Assembly (NCBI GenBank): GCA_003339645.1
Contig: QNUV01000021.1
Coordinates: 372,001 to 436,000, forward strand
Source: Microbacterium arborescens
Lineage (GTDB): Bacteria; Actinomycetota; Actinomycetes; Actinomycetales; Microbacteriaceae
Length of the DNA stretch: 64,000 nt
Direction: 5' to 3'
The notes below the pieces were generated by a model. It saw only the letters and a list, made by a program, of their open reading frames with translations. It was not told the origin of the DNA and searched no databases. Below, piece by piece: positions 52,053-61,126 of this stretch (position 1 is the stretch's first letter; each line of letters opens with the position of its first letter). A program made the translations under genes and the position numbers.

Positions 52053-53572
52053 CAGAACAGCCCCCGCGGGTTCGGTGCCGACGCGATGACTCCCTCGCGC
52101 GCGACGATGTTCAGTTCGCGCACCTCGTCAGCCGTGAGCTCGGGCAGGCGCTGGGCGAGGTCGAGGAAGCGCTCGATCTCGGCCGGTTCGAGCACGGGCT
52201 CGGCGAGGATCCGGAACTTGCGGATGTAGTCCTCGCGGGCGAACGGCCGGGCCCCGAGCGGGTGGGCGTCGGCGACGGCGATCTCGTCGACGATCGTCGA
52301 GCCGTCGGCCATCCGGATCTCGACGCGTCCGCCGAACGCCTTCTCCGCCGGATCCTCCGAGTGGTAGCGCCGGGTCCACTCGGCATCCTCGGCCGTCGTG
52401 ATCCGCCGCCACAGGGCGATCGTGTCGGGGCGGGCCGCGCGCTCGGGCTTATACGAGTCGACGTGGTGCCACCCGCCGTCCTGCAGCGCGACCGCGAAGA
52501 TGTACGGGATGGAGTGGTCGAGCGTCTCGCGCGACGCGGTCGGGTCGTACTTCTGCGGGTCGTTCGCGCCCGAGCCGATGACGTAGTGCGTGTGGTGGCT
52601 CGTGTGCAGGACGATGCTCTCGACGTTCGCCGGGTCGCGCAGCTCGGGGTGCTCGCCGTGGAGCTTGCGGGCGAGGTCGATCCACGCCTGCGCCTGGTAC
52701 TCGGCAGAGTGCTCCTTCGTGTACGAGTCGAGGATGCCGCGCTTGGCCTCCCCCGGCGCCGGCAGCGGCACGGTGTAGGCGGCGTCCGGTCCGTCGAGCA
52801 GCCACGCGATGACGCCGTCCTCGCCCTCGTAGATCGGGTTCGGGCTCGTCTCGCCGCGCATCGCGCGGTCGACGGCCTCGACCGCGAGCTTGCCGGCGAA
52901 CGCGGGCGCGTGCGCCTTCCAGGTCGAGATCTCGCCCTTGCGCGACTGACGGGTCGCCGTCGTCGTGTGCAGCGCCTGGCCGACCGCCTGGTAGACCGTC
53001 GGGGTGTCGAGCCCGAGCAGCGTGCCGATGCCGGCGGCGGCCGAAGGCCCGAGATGGGCGACGTGGTCGATCTTGTGCTTGTGCAGGCAGATGGCCCGCA
53101 CGAGGTCGATCTGGATCTCGTACCCGGTCGCGAGGCCCCGCACGAGCGCCGCGCCGTCGGCACCGACGTGCTGAGCGACCGCGAGGATCGGCGGGATGTT
53201 GTCGCCGGGGTGCGAGTAGTCGGCGGCGAGGAAGGTGTCGTGGTAATCGAGCTCGCGCACCGCGACGCCGTTCCCCCACGCGGCCCACTCGGGGCTCGTG
53301 CGGTCGGTCACGCCGAACACGCTCGCCCCCGCGCCGCCCCGCGAGACCGGGTGGTCGAGCGCCTGCGCGCGGGCCGAGCTGACGGGCGCCCGGGTGAGGG
53401 ATGCCGCTGCCACGGCGGCGTTGTCGATGATGCGGTTCACGATCATGTCGACGACCTCGGGCTCGACCTCGACGGGGTCGACGGCGACCTCCGCGATCTT
53501 CCAGGCGAGCTGGTCCTCGCGTGCGAGCTCCTCGTCGCTGCGGTGGACGCGGACGTGATGGCTGACGGTCAT
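52052..53572 (-). CDS. prpD: 2-methylcitrate dehydratase
   Basis: 506 residues, MmgE/PrpD family. Visible features are [53 protein letters not shown] and [16 protein letters not shown]. It dehydrates 2-methylcitrate to methylaconitate. The ATG overlaps the GntR stop by 4 nt, so regulator and enzymes form one operon. Confidence 0.94.
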   Translation of the reverse strand: MTVSHHVRVHRSDEELAREDQLAWKIAEVAVDPVEVEPEVVDMIVNRIIDNAAVAAASLTRAPVSSARAQALDHPVSRGGAGASVFGVTDRTSPEWAAWGNGVAVRELDYHDTFLAADYSHPGDNIPPILAVAQHVGADGAALVRGLATGYEIQIDLVRAICLHKHKIDHVAHLGPSAAAGIGTLLGLDTPTVYQAVGQALHTTTATRQSRKGEISTWKAHAPAFAGKLAVEAVDRAMRGETSPNPIYEGEDGVIAWLLDGPDAAYTVPLPAPGEAKRGILDSYTKEHSAEYQAQAWIDLARKLHGEHPELRDPANVESIVLHTSHHTHYVIGSGANDPQKYDPTASRETLDHSIPYIFAVALQDGGWHHVDSYKPERAARPDTIALWRRITTAEDAEWTRRYHSEDPAEKAFGGRVEIRMADGSTIVDEIAVADAHPLGARPFAREDYIRKFRILAEPVLEPAEIERFLDLAQRLPELTADEVRELNIVAREGVIASAPNPRGLF

Positions 53573-54231
53573 GCGGATGCCTCCAGGGAGTCGAGGATGC
53601 TGGTCAGGGCGTTGTGCAGGTGGACATGGGTCGCGTGGGCCGCGAGGTCGGCGTCGCGGGCGGCGATCGCGCTCGCGATGAGCCGGTGCTCCCCGATCGA
53701 CGCGGCGAGCCGCGCGGGGTTGTCGCGCGCGAGGCGCCGGACCCGCACGAGGTGAGCGCGAACCTTCGTGAGCGCCGACGTCAGGTAGGCATTGCCGGCC
53801 GCGTCGTCGAGGGCGGCGTCGAAGCGTGCGATGAGCGCGTAGTACGCGTCCGGGTCGCCCGCGGCTGGCGCCTCAGGCTGCGCCGTGCGCTCGAACGCCG
53901 CGGCGAGTTCGGCGAACAGCGCGGCGTCGCCCCGGGATGCCGCGAGCCGTGCGGCGGTCTCTTCCAGCGCACGCCGCACCTCGAAGAGCGATCGGATGTC
54001 GTCGCGATCGATGTCGGCGACGACCGTCACCCGCGGCGAGGCCTGACGCACGAGGCCGTCGGCCGCGAGCCGCCGCAGGGCCTCGCGCAGCGGCGTGCGG
54101 CTGACGCCCAGCCGGGTCGCCTGCTCCACCTCGCCGAGCACCGCGCCGGGCGCGAGGTCGCCGTTCTGGATCTCGGTCAGCAGAGCGGCGTACGCGCGCT
54201 CTCCCGCTCGTGCTCCACCCTCGGCCGCCAT
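53569..54231 (-). CDS. GntR-family (FCD) regulator of the methylcitrate operon
   Basis: 220 residues from ATG 54231. The winged HTH reads [33 protein letters not shown] and the C-terminal helical FCD domain has [16 protein letters not shown] and [14 protein letters not shown]. It leads the prp operon. Its own -10 box (TACAAT, 54238-54243) overlaps a TGTATACA palindrome, so it is probably autoregulated together with prpDBC. A propionate-derived ligand is inferred. Confidence 0.88.
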   Translation of the reverse strand: MAAEGGARAGERAYAALLTEIQNGDLAPGAVLGEVEQATRLGVSRTPLREALRRLAADGLVRQASPRVTVVADIDRDDIRSLFEVRRALEETAARLAASRGDAALFAELAAAFERTAQPEAPAAGDPDAYYALIARFDAALDDAAGNAYLTSALTKVRAHLVRVRRLARDNPARLAASIGEHRLIASAIAARDADLAAHATHVHLHNALTSILDSLEASA

Positions 54232-54237
54232 GCGGCG

Positions 54238-54300
54238 ATTGTATACACAAGAGCACGCAAACGGGCCCAAATCACCGGAATCCAACGTGAACGTATACAG
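54238..54300. promoter_or_regulatory. prp promoter and paired GTATAC operators
   Basis: TGTATACA (54240-54247) is a perfect palindrome embedded in the minus-strand -10 box TACAAT (54238-54243), 6 nt before the GntR ATG. A second GTATACA site lies at 54293-54299, about 52 bp away. Both lie in the GntR/rnhA divergent region. Confidence 0.55.
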
Positions 54301-54325
54301 AAATCGCATCGAGCCGGGCCCCGGG

Positions 54326-54331
54326 TACCCT
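54326..54331 (+). promoter_or_regulatory. -10 box of rnhA (leaderless)
   Basis: TACCCT lies 7 nt before the GTG at 54339. No ribosome site. Confidence 0.4.
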
Positions 54332-54338
54332 TGCCCGA

Positions 54339-54869
54339 GTGAGTTCCGACCGATACACCGTGGCCACCGACGGCGCCTGCAAGGGCAATCCCGGACCGAC
54401 CGGCTGGGCCTGGGTCGGCGAGGACGGCCATTGGGCCGCCGGAGCGATCCCGCAGGGCACGAACAACATCGGCGAGCTCCTCGGTCTGCTCAAGGCGATC
54501 GAGGACCACCCCGACGTCCGCGAGCTCGTCGTTCAGGCCGACTCCAAGTACGCGATCGACACGTACGCATCGTGGATGGACGGCCATCGCCGCCGTGGCT
54601 GGAAGACCTCGACCGGCGCGCCGACGAAGAACCGCGACATCCTCGAGCAGCTCATCGCCGCCCGCGACGCCCGCCGTGCGCGCGGCCTGCCCGACGTCAT
54701 CCTCGAGCACGTCCGGGGACACCGCGGCCACGTCCTGAACGAGTGGGCCGACGAGCGAGCCGTGCGCGGCGCCGAGCACGCTGCGAAGGGCACCGCCAGT
54801 GCCTGGTCATCGCTCGGCGGGCTGCACGAGAAGCTGGACGTCTCGGAGGCGCCGAAGAAGAAGCGCTGA
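54339..54869 (+). CDS. rnhA: Ribonuclease HI
   Basis: 176 residues from GTG. It cleaves the RNA strand of RNA-DNA hybrids. Metal-binding carboxylates are present: Asp in VATDGACKGNPGP, Glu in NIGELLGLLKAI, Asp in VVQADSKYAID and a C-terminal Asp in EWADERAV. The conserved His loop is HVRGHRGHVLNEWAD. A basic tail APKKKR ends the protein. Only 7 bp separate its stop from the convergent gene. Confidence 0.93.
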   Translation: MSSDRYTVATDGACKGNPGPTGWAWVGEDGHWAAGAIPQGTNNIGELLGLLKAIEDHPDVRELVVQADSKYAIDTYASWMDGHRRRGWKTSTGAPTKNRDILEQLIAARDARRARGLPDVILEHVRGHRGHVLNEWADERAVRGAEHAAKGTASAWSSLGGLHEKLDVSEAPKKKR

Positions 54870-54876
54870 CCCTGAG

Positions 54877-55590
54877 TCACAGCTTGTCGGCGAGGGCGCG
54901 GGGCAGCCAGACCCGGGGGTCCGCGAAGTCGCTGATGATCACGCCACCGGCGGGAACCGCATCGTCGTAGCGCGCCAGATCGAGACCGTGGGGCGAGACG
55001 GGCGCCTCGGCGAACGCCGCAGTGCGGATCCGCACGATCGCGGCCGCAAGCTCAGGGCCCAGCCGGTCGGCGGTCTGCCGCTGGAGGTCGGCCGCTCGGT
55101 CCTGCACCGTGGCCAGCGCGGCCAGAGCGACGAGCGCCGCCGACGCGACGATGGCGCCGCCGACGACGGCGCCGCGACCGAGCGTGAGCGCTGCCGCGCC
55201 GACGAGTGTCACCGCAATCAGGACGGTAGCGGCGACACTCACCGCGACGACGACCCCCTCCAGGTTCTCCGCGGGAACACGGAAGCCCGTAGACATGACG
55301 AGCGCCAGGGCGGCGCAGATCGCAGCCAACACCAGCACCCACCCGATCCACCCGACGCCCGGCGCCCGACCGCCGTAGCGGCGGCGCAGCTCGGCGCGGG
55401 CCGACTTGTTGCCTTCCTCGCCGATCGCGCGAGCGGCGTGCCAGATCTCCACAGCGTGCGCCCGCTGACCGGCGGCGTCGAATACCAGCATCTCCGCGTC
55501 GCGCGGGTGGAATGACCGCGAACCGAGGCTTCCGCGTACGTTGCGACGCGCGGCTTCGGATGCGACTCTGATCGACTCTTCGTCCGTCAC
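54877..55590 (-). CDS. Membrane protein, paralogue A of the ESX-like locus
   Basis: 237 residues from GTG 55590, 2 nt after its neighbour's stop. The N-terminus (EMLVFDAAGQRAHAVEIWHAAR) matches the equivalent segment of the proteins at 56675 and 57570. A Trp-containing loop (APGVGWIGW) and about four helices follow. The C-terminal VRIRTAAF...VPAGGVIISDF...WLPRALAD block is also shared. No known family. Tandem paralogy beside an ESX-type effector suggests an immunity-like role (inference). Confidence 0.7.
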   Translation of the reverse strand: MTDEESIRVASEAARRNVRGSLGSRSFHPRDAEMLVFDAAGQRAHAVEIWHAARAIGEEGNKSARAELRRRYGGRAPGVGWIGWVLVLAAICAALALVMSTGFRVPAENLEGVVVAVSVAATVLIAVTLVGAAALTLGRGAVVGGAIVASAALVALAALATVQDRAADLQRQTADRLGPELAAAIVRIRTAAFAEAPVSPHGLDLARYDDAVPAGGVIISDFADPRVWLPRALADKL

Positions 55591-55592
55591 CG

Positions 55593-56204
55593 TCAGGCGC
55601 GCTTCCTCCAGCGCACGCTCGCAACGATCGCGTCGCAGACGAGCTCCATCGCATCGATGCCGTCGTCGGGGATCTCGGTGCCGTCCACACGCTGGAGGAT
55701 CGTCGATCGGAAGACGAGCGCTCGCTTCTGCTCGTCGGGCACGCGGATGAGATAGCCGTGACCTGCAGTGCGCACCTCCGCACCCTCGATCGTGGAGGTC
55801 TTCGCCGCAGACCACTTCAGGATCGTCCCGCGCTCGTCGAGCGGCCGTGCCCGGTAGCGCTGCACCATCGTCGCCCCCAGATCGGATGCCGTTGCACCCG
55901 CGGGTGCGATGAGCCACGAGGCGACGAGCGAGACCGGGATCGCGTCGTCCTCGCCGGCCTGCGACGGCGAGAAGACCCGGATGATGTCGGCACGCGTCGC
56001 CTCGGCACGGGCCGAAGCCACCGTCTCGCGCAGCGCCGCCAGCACCGCACCTCGGGAAGCGACCGGGAGCGCCGCGACGGCAGCGTCGACACGCTCATCC
56101 ACCGATGCGAAGTCGGGCGTGTGAGCCTCCCAGCCGGTGGGCAGGAGCACCGCGAACGACGGCTCGCTCACGGTCTCACCGATCAGCTCCGCGCGCAGCG
56201 ACAT
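55593..56204 (-). CDS. Soluble hypothetical protein B of the ESX-like locus
   Basis: 203 residues, no membrane segment. It begins MSLRAELIGETVSEPSFAVLLPTGWE and contains DIIRVFSPSQAGED and GYLIRVPDEQKRALVF. It resembles in length and position the protein at 58415: each is directly followed by a membrane paralogue. ESX-associated regulators and chaperones can have this size, but no family is recognised. Confidence 0.65.
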   Translation of the reverse strand: MSLRAELIGETVSEPSFAVLLPTGWEAHTPDFASVDERVDAAVAALPVASRGAVLAALRETVASARAEATRADIIRVFSPSQAGEDDAIPVSLVASWLIAPAGATASDLGATMVQRYRARPLDERGTILKWSAAKTSTIEGAEVRTAGHGYLIRVPDEQKRALVFRSTILQRVDGTEIPDDGIDAMELVCDAIVASVRWRKRA

Positions 56205-56249
56205 GGGGTTTCCTTCCGTCGGGGGTGCCAGCCTATCGAGCCGGCTGTG

Positions 56250-56674
56250 TCAGGTCGCATCGCGCATCACCTCGGGGATCCACGAGGCCAGCAGCGCGTC
56301 GATGATCACGCCGCCGGCCGGCACGTGCGGATCGATGGGCTCGAGCGCGATGCCCTCCGCGGCGAGTGCAGCGAGCGTCGCGGTACGCAGCTCGACGATG
56401 CGGCGCGCACGCTCGGGCCCGAGCGCGACGACGAACCCGACGACCCCGACGACAGCCGCGACGATCACCACCGACGTCGAGTGTCCGGCATCCCGGCTCA
56501 TCGTGAAGCCGGCCGCCACGAGAAGCCCGACGGTCGCCGTCGCCATGTCGTCGGGTTCGAAGCGCGCACCGCGGCCGAGAGCGGCGGCCACGGCCGCGCA
56601 CAGCGCTCCCACGAACAGCACGGCGAGCGGCCACCCGCCCGGGTGCCTCGCACCGTGGCGGGCACCGGTGAGGA
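56250..56674 (-). pseudogene. Decayed copy of the membrane paralogue at 57570-58418
   Basis: The frame is open from the stop of its upstream neighbour. GARHPGGWPLAVLFVGALCAAV matches the intact protein almost exactly, as do FTMSRD, VVGFVV, PERARRIVELRTATL and VPAGGVIIDALLASWIPEVM. The first ~65 residues and any good start are missing. Two internal stretches of about 35 and 43 residues are deleted in frame. A short GTG-started product is conceivable but would lack most helices. Confidence 0.75.
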
Positions 56675-57583
56675 CTAGCGGGCCGGCCGCTTCCGCGTCT
56701 TGGCGAGCGCAGCCGGAAGCCAGCGATCGGGGTCGGTCTTTGCGGCGATGAGCGCCGAACCGACCGGGGCGGACGGGTCGAATGCGGCAAGAGCGGCATT
56801 GCGCTTGCCGAGGTCGGCGAACAGCGCCGTGCGGACGCGCAGGATCACGGCAGCGGCGCCTGGATCGAGTTCGGCATTCAGCCGTTGCTGCGCTTCGCGC
56901 GCCCCCGCCTCCACCTCGTCGATGGCGCTCAGATAGGCGCGCTCGACGCAGAGGTCGATCTCTTCGGTCGCCTCGGCGTCGCGCCGGCGCACGGCGACGA
57001 TGACGAGGCCCACAATGACCGTGACGATCAGGCACACGAGTTGCGCCGTAGCCGGCCAGACGAGCCCATGGGAGAAGCTCAGCGCCACCGCGGCCGCCAG
57101 GGCGACGCAGGTCACGAGCTGCATGCGCAGGACGAACCGGTTCAGCGGTCGCAGCCTCGAGGCCGCGAGTGAGATCGCGTTCGCGAGGGCGCCGACCACG
57201 GCGAGGATGGTGGCCACGATCGCCACGTCAGCCGGATCGGACCGGATGCCCGACGCGAAGGCGGCCGCCAGCACGCTCGCCACGACGGAGAGGAACATCG
57301 CGAAACCGATCCAGCCGCGCTCGGGATTACGCGCGCCGAAATCGCGGACGAGTCCGCTCTTGGCCCGCCGCACCGCTTCGGAGCCGAGGTCGCGAACCGC
57401 GTCCGACGCGCAATCGGCCACGGCCCGTTGGCCGGCGACATCGAACACGTTGACCTCGGCCATGCCGGGTGTGAACTGCGGGAGGGCCATGGCCGACTCG
57501 ACGCGGGGCTTGGCGCGCGCGACCAGCGTCTCGACCTGCTCGTCCGACACCGCGTTCACGTCAGCGCAGTCAGATCTCGTCAT
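56675..57583 (-). CDS. Membrane protein, paralogue D of the ESX-like locus
   Basis: 302 residues. VNVFDVAGQRAVADCASDAVRDLG parallels the segments in its neighbours. Then NPERGWIGFAMFLSVVASVLAAAF, further helices to about residue 200, and a soluble end with VILRVRTALFADL and DRWLPAAL. The ATG at 57583 overlaps the upstream stop by 14 nt. GTG codons at 57562 or 57553 are alternative starts that would mimic the short N-termini of the paralogues. Confidence 0.7.
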   Translation of the reverse strand: MTRSDCADVNAVSDEQVETLVARAKPRVESAMALPQFTPGMAEVNVFDVAGQRAVADCASDAVRDLGSEAVRRAKSGLVRDFGARNPERGWIGFAMFLSVVASVLAAAFASGIRSDPADVAIVATILAVVGALANAISLAASRLRPLNRFVLRMQLVTCVALAAAVALSFSHGLVWPATAQLVCLIVTVIVGLVIVAVRRRDAEATEEIDLCVERAYLSAIDEVEAGAREAQQRLNAELDPGAAAVILRVRTALFADLGKRNAALAAFDPSAPVGSALIAAKTDPDRWLPAALAKTRKRPAR

Positions 57584-58418
57584 TCATGACGTCCGGAACC
57601 CAGGCGGCGAGCATGGCATCGATGATCACTCCGCCCGCGGGAGTCCGGGAATCGACGGGCTCGATCAAGATGCCTTGCGCCGAGAGCCCCTCGAGCGTCG
57701 CGGTCCGCAGCTCCACGATTCGGCGTGCACGCTCGGGCGGCAGGGCGGCCGAGACCTCGGAGCGCAGCCGCAGCGATACCGCCTCCACCTCGGGCAGCGT
57801 CTCGGCAAGCCCAACGTTCGCCGCGGTGTCGACAGCCTCGGTGTCTGCGGCGTTGCGCGCCCGGGCAACGAGCACGATGACGAATCCAACGACCCCGACG
57901 AAAGCAGCGATGAGCACAGCCGGCGTCAGCGGACCGGAGTCCCGGCTCATCGCGAAAGCCGCTGTTGCGAGGAGGCCGACTGTGACAACACCATGTATGC
58001 GGATGACTGCGCGGTTGAGGGCGCGCCCGCGGGCCGCGACCATGACGACGACGCAGGTCGCGGCCGCGACACCTGCGAGCACGACGGTGACGGTCGCCGT
58101 GTCTTCCGGGTCGAACCGGACGCCGCTGGCGAGGGCGGCCGCCACCGCCGCGCACAGCGCACCGACGAACAGCACCGTGAGCGGCCACCCGCCCGGGTGT
58201 CTCGCGCCGTGCCGTTCGCGCAGACGACGTCGCATCGCGCGACGAGCCTCCTCCGCCGCCTCGCGAGCTTCGTGCCACACTCTTAGCGCGAGCTCGCGCT
58301 CGCCAACGGCGCTGAACGCCGCGAGTTCGACGATGTGCGGTTCCACGTTCCGGGGCAGTGCCGGCGCGATCTCCGCGCGCACGGCGGCGAGCTGCGCCAT
58401 CAGCTGCGTATCTGTCAT
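57570..58418 (-). CDS. Membrane protein, paralogue E of the ESX-like locus
   Basis: 282 residues. AAFSAVGERELALRVWHEAREAAEEA precedes an Arg-rich stretch. Four helices lie between about 75 and 190. PERARRIVELRTATL and PAGGVIIDAMLAAWVPDVM close the protein. It is the intact relative of the pseudogene at 56250. The ATG overlaps the stop of the soluble gene F (ATGA). No family recognised. Confidence 0.72.
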   Translation of the reverse strand: MTDTQLMAQLAAVRAEIAPALPRNVEPHIVELAAFSAVGERELALRVWHEAREAAEEARRAMRRRLRERHGARHPGGWPLTVLFVGALCAAVAAALASGVRFDPEDTATVTVVLAGVAAATCVVVMVAARGRALNRAVIRIHGVVTVGLLATAAFAMSRDSGPLTPAVLIAAFVGVVGFVIVLVARARNAADTEAVDTAANVGLAETLPEVEAVSLRLRSEVSAALPPERARRIVELRTATLEGLSAQGILIEPVDSRTPAGGVIIDAMLAAWVPDVMNDEI

Positions 58419-58990
58419 ACCTCAGACCTTTCGGATACGTCGATAGTCGAGAGCGCGCGCTGCGCCAGCACCTGAGCCGCAGCCGCCGCAAGGGGTGCGA
58501 GCGGCGAGAGTGCAGCGACGACACAGCGACCATCGACGTCCAAGACGTATGCCGTCGACACGGTCTGCGGCAGGGCGACGCCATCGTCGTCGCGCTGAAC
58601 CGGGTCCAGCACGGTCGCACGCCACCCACGGGCGGTGCCGAGATCCACCGCTAACATCTCCGCGCCCCAAGGCGAAGGGAGCAGCGCTTCGGCGACATCG
58701 CGCGCTTCCTCCGCATTCGAGGGCGCGGGGGCACCGGCGACCCCGAGCACCCCCAGCATTCCGTAGATCCCCGACGATGGCACGGTGAGCAGCAGCGCGA
58801 GGCTGAGCTCGCTGCCGAGCGTTGCATAGAGCGCAAGCCGGGCGGCGTCCTCGACATGTCTAGCAGTATCTGCCGGGGCGCTGGCCACCCGGGCGGCGAT
58901 CCAATTGTTTACCTCCGCGTGAGCGTGGGGCACGGGACTCCAGATCGCGGGGTCAGCGCGCAGGACTATCTCGGAAACATGCGATGACAT
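58415..58990 (-). CDS. Soluble hypothetical protein F of the ESX-like locus
   Basis: 191 residues from MSSHVSEIVLRADPAIW, with GGGGGAGG 5 nt upstream. It contains ELSLALLLTVPSSGIYGML, DLGTARGWRATVLDP and TAYVLDVDGRCVVAALSPLA, and no clear transmembrane helix. It lies between the effector-like gene and paralogue E, overlapping the latter. Function unknown; position fits a chaperone or immunity factor. Confidence 0.65.
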   Translation of the reverse strand: MSSHVSEIVLRADPAIWSPVPHAHAEVNNWIAARVASAPADTARHVEDAARLALYATLGSELSLALLLTVPSSGIYGMLGVLGVAGAPAPSNAEEARDVAEALLPSPWGAEMLAVDLGTARGWRATVLDPVQRDDDGVALPQTVSTAYVLDVDGRCVVAALSPLAPLAAAAAQVLAQRALSTIDVSERSEV

Positions 58991-59036
58991 GTCAGCCTCC
59001 CCCGGCGGACGACCGAACGCGGTACAGCTGCCGAGC

Positions 59037-60275
59037 TTATCGCGCGAGCGAGGTGAGACGTTCGCTACCATCCTTGGCGATCCCGATGACGTCGAGCATC
59101 ACGTCGATAGAGCCGCCGAGAGCCTCCGGCAGGTTTGTCGGGTTGCCAGCGAGGGCGTTCCACCCAGCCCTCCACCCGCCGACCCAGCGATTGCCCTGCG
59201 CGAGGTAGGCGGGCATGTTCACGACCCGCATGAGATTCTGCGAGTTCAGGCCGTGCACGGTGAATAGATCGGGGATGCGTCTGGTGAGGAACTGGTTCAG
59301 TGACGTATGGAGGTCGGCGAACTCGCTCCCGCCGAGACGAAATGCACCGCTGAGCCGCGGGAACCGGGCGCCTGCCCCCGCGAATTGAGCGAGGTCCCCC
59401 AGCTTGGCGAGCTTGCCGAAGGGGATGATGCCGACGGCGGCGAGTGCGACGCTCTGCCAGTCACCGCGCCCGGCGTTCAGCTTGGCGATCTCGCCGAGAA
59501 GGCTCAGCACTCCAGCCACTGCGGCCAGCACACCGGCAAGCAATGCAAGTGGGCCGGTCACGAGGAAAGCGACCACGAGCAAGATCACGCCGACGACGAG
59601 CAGAACGTCGAGCATGGCCTCGACGAATGGCATCGAGTTGTCCCAGAAGCTGTCGGACACGCCGTCGGCGTTCGTGCGCTCGAGGCTGTTGACGGCCGTG
59701 TCGTAGGCCGACTCCCATATCTCGACAGGCGCGTCGTAGGTTCCCCAGTAGGCCTCCCACGACGACACCGCGGCATCGAACGCTGCCTGCGCGCCGGCGG
59801 TGCTGGGCCGCGTGCCGGTCTGCTCGACGTCGGGATGCAGACGTTCCTGGGTGTCGAACTCGTGCTGGTCGGACTCCGCACCGCTCAGGGCGCGCGATGC
59901 CTCGTTGACCTCGGGCCACGTCCGGTTCGCTCCGTCGACCCGCCAGTCGCTGTCGGCCTGGACGGTGCTGAGCGCGGTCGCATACGTCGCCAGCGCGGTG
60001 CCACTGGGGCGGTACCGGCGAGCCGCCGTCTGCAGGTCTTCGTAGACCTCCTTCGCCTGCTCGCGGACCGCCTCGAACGACTCTCCGCGGCCCACGGTGC
60101 CGTCGGCGAACCGCTCAAGGGTCGCCGCCGCACGGGCCATCTTGTCGCCGAGCGACTCGATGTCGGCAGCCCGTGCGCTGATCGCACCGGGATCACCCTC
60201 GATCTTGCGCACCCGCCGACGACCCGGCGTCGAGGGCATCTCCTCGCGGGAGTAGATGAACGAGTTCTCGGTCAT
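59037..60275 (-). CDS. Putative type VII (ESX)-secreted effector-like protein
   Basis: 412 residues, ATGA overlap with the small ESX-like gene. Residues ~25-180 are a long helical region (SARAADIESLGDKMARAAATLERF, SWEAYWGTYD) like the T7SS signal domain of actinobacterial polymorphic toxins. Two adjacent hydrophobic helices lie near 215-260 (LLVVGVILLVVAFLVTG). The C-terminal ~150 residues match no toxin fold I know. It could be a membrane-acting toxin or a toxin-less relic. Confidence 0.65.
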   Translation of the reverse strand: MTENSFIYSREEMPSTPGRRRVRKIEGDPGAISARAADIESLGDKMARAAATLERFADGTVGRGESFEAVREQAKEVYEDLQTAARRYRPSGTALATYATALSTVQADSDWRVDGANRTWPEVNEASRALSGAESDQHEFDTQERLHPDVEQTGTRPSTAGAQAAFDAAVSSWEAYWGTYDAPVEIWESAYDTAVNSLERTNADGVSDSFWDNSMPFVEAMLDVLLVVGVILLVVAFLVTGPLALLAGVLAAVAGVLSLLGEIAKLNAGRGDWQSVALAAVGIIPFGKLAKLGDLAQFAGAGARFPRLSGAFRLGGSEFADLHTSLNQFLTRRIPDLFTVHGLNSQNLMRVVNMPAYLAQGNRWVGGWRAGWNALAGNPTNLPEALGGSIDVMLDVIGIAKDGSERLTSLAR

Positions 60276-60574
60276 TCGGCGGACTCCATGCTCTGCGCGA
60301 GTTCCAGATCGGCCTGCTCCCAGCCCTCGCGGGCGTCGTCGAGGCGCTTCTTCATCTCTTCGAGGTTGCGACGCTGGGTCTCGCGCTTGTCGTCCCACTC
60401 GGACTCGAAGTCCTCGGCGGCACGGGCGAGACGACTGTCGCCCTGGGGGTTGCCGATCGCGCCCACCAGGTCACCGGTGCGCGAGCCAGCGTCCTCGAAC
60501 TCGGCGATGATGTCGCTCAGCGCATCGCTGAGCGCCTGCATCGAGTCGAGCGGAATGTCTACGCCGTCGGCCAT
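60272..60574 (-). CDS. Small ESX/WXG100-like protein
   Basis: 100 residues, the standard ESX size, all helical and acidic with no signal peptide. Two helices flank a turn near GNPQGDSR, and FESEWDDKRETQRRNL lies in the second. The canonical WXG is not present, but length and gene pairing fit the ESAT-6-like partners of T7SS effectors. GGGGAG precedes the ATG. It starts the run of genes down to 54877. Confidence 0.65.
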   Translation of the reverse strand: MADGVDIPLDSMQALSDALSDIIAEFEDAGSRTGDLVGAIGNPQGDSRLARAAEDFESEWDDKRETQRRNLEEMKKRLDDAREGWEQADLELAQSMESAE

Positions 60575-60601
60575 TGCGGTCTCCCCAGGTTGTCGTGGAA
60601 C

Positions 60602-60607
60602 AGCATA
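60602..60607 (-). promoter_or_regulatory. -10 box of the ESX-like operon
   Basis: TATGCT on the minus strand, 27 nt before the ATG at 60574. Unlike many genes here it is followed by a leader with a GGGGAG ribosome site. Confidence 0.45.
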
Positions 60608-60622
60608 GGAACACTCGGGCGG

Positions 60623-61114
60623 TCACGGCGATGGGGAGTTCTCCCCATCCAGGAGTTGGTCGAGCCGGTCGAGGGCCGGTCGCTGACCCTTCACGAGCAG
60701 CTCGCGGGCGCGGCCGAGGTCGACCCACTCGACGCGGTCGACCTCCGGAAAGGATGCCGTACGCCCTGACCGCGGCGGCCACTCCATCTCGAACTCCCCG
60801 AAAACCGCACCCGAGACGTCGAGATCGGCGCCGTCGACGACGAACACCGTGATGCGCTTGCCCGACGAGTACGAGAAGGTGCCCAGCTCGGCGTACTCGC
60901 CCTCGGGCGGTTCGAGCCCGAGCTCTTCGCGGAACTCGCGGCGGGCCGCGTCCAGCGCCGCCTCGCGGTCGGGGTCGTACTCGCCCTTGACGATCGACCA
61001 GGCTCCGGCATCCTTGGCCGACCAGAACGGCCCGCCCATGTGTGCGACGAGCGCCGACACCGTGCCGTCCGCAGCAATGCGGTAGGGCAGGATGCCGGCG
61101 CTCGTCGTGACCAC
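60623..61114 (-). CDS. Nudix hydrolase
   Basis: 163 residues from GTG. The Nudix box GEYDPDREAALDAARREFREELGLEP has the full G-x5-E-x7-REUxEExGU pattern. SAGILPYRIAADG and the following WSAKDAGAWSIVKG resemble NTP-pyrophosphatase-type members of the DR1025/MutT-like group. The substrate is unknown. It lies 12 bp after the aldo/keto reductase stop and is probably co-transcribed with it. Confidence 0.9.
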   Translation of the reverse strand: MVTTSAGILPYRIAADGTVSALVAHMGGPFWSAKDAGAWSIVKGEYDPDREAALDAARREFREELGLEPPEGEYAELGTFSYSSGKRITVFVVDGADLDVSGAVFGEFEMEWPPRSGRTASFPEVDRVEWVDLGRARELLVKGQRPALDRLDQLLDGENSPSP

Positions 61115-61126
61115 GATCAGCCCGGA

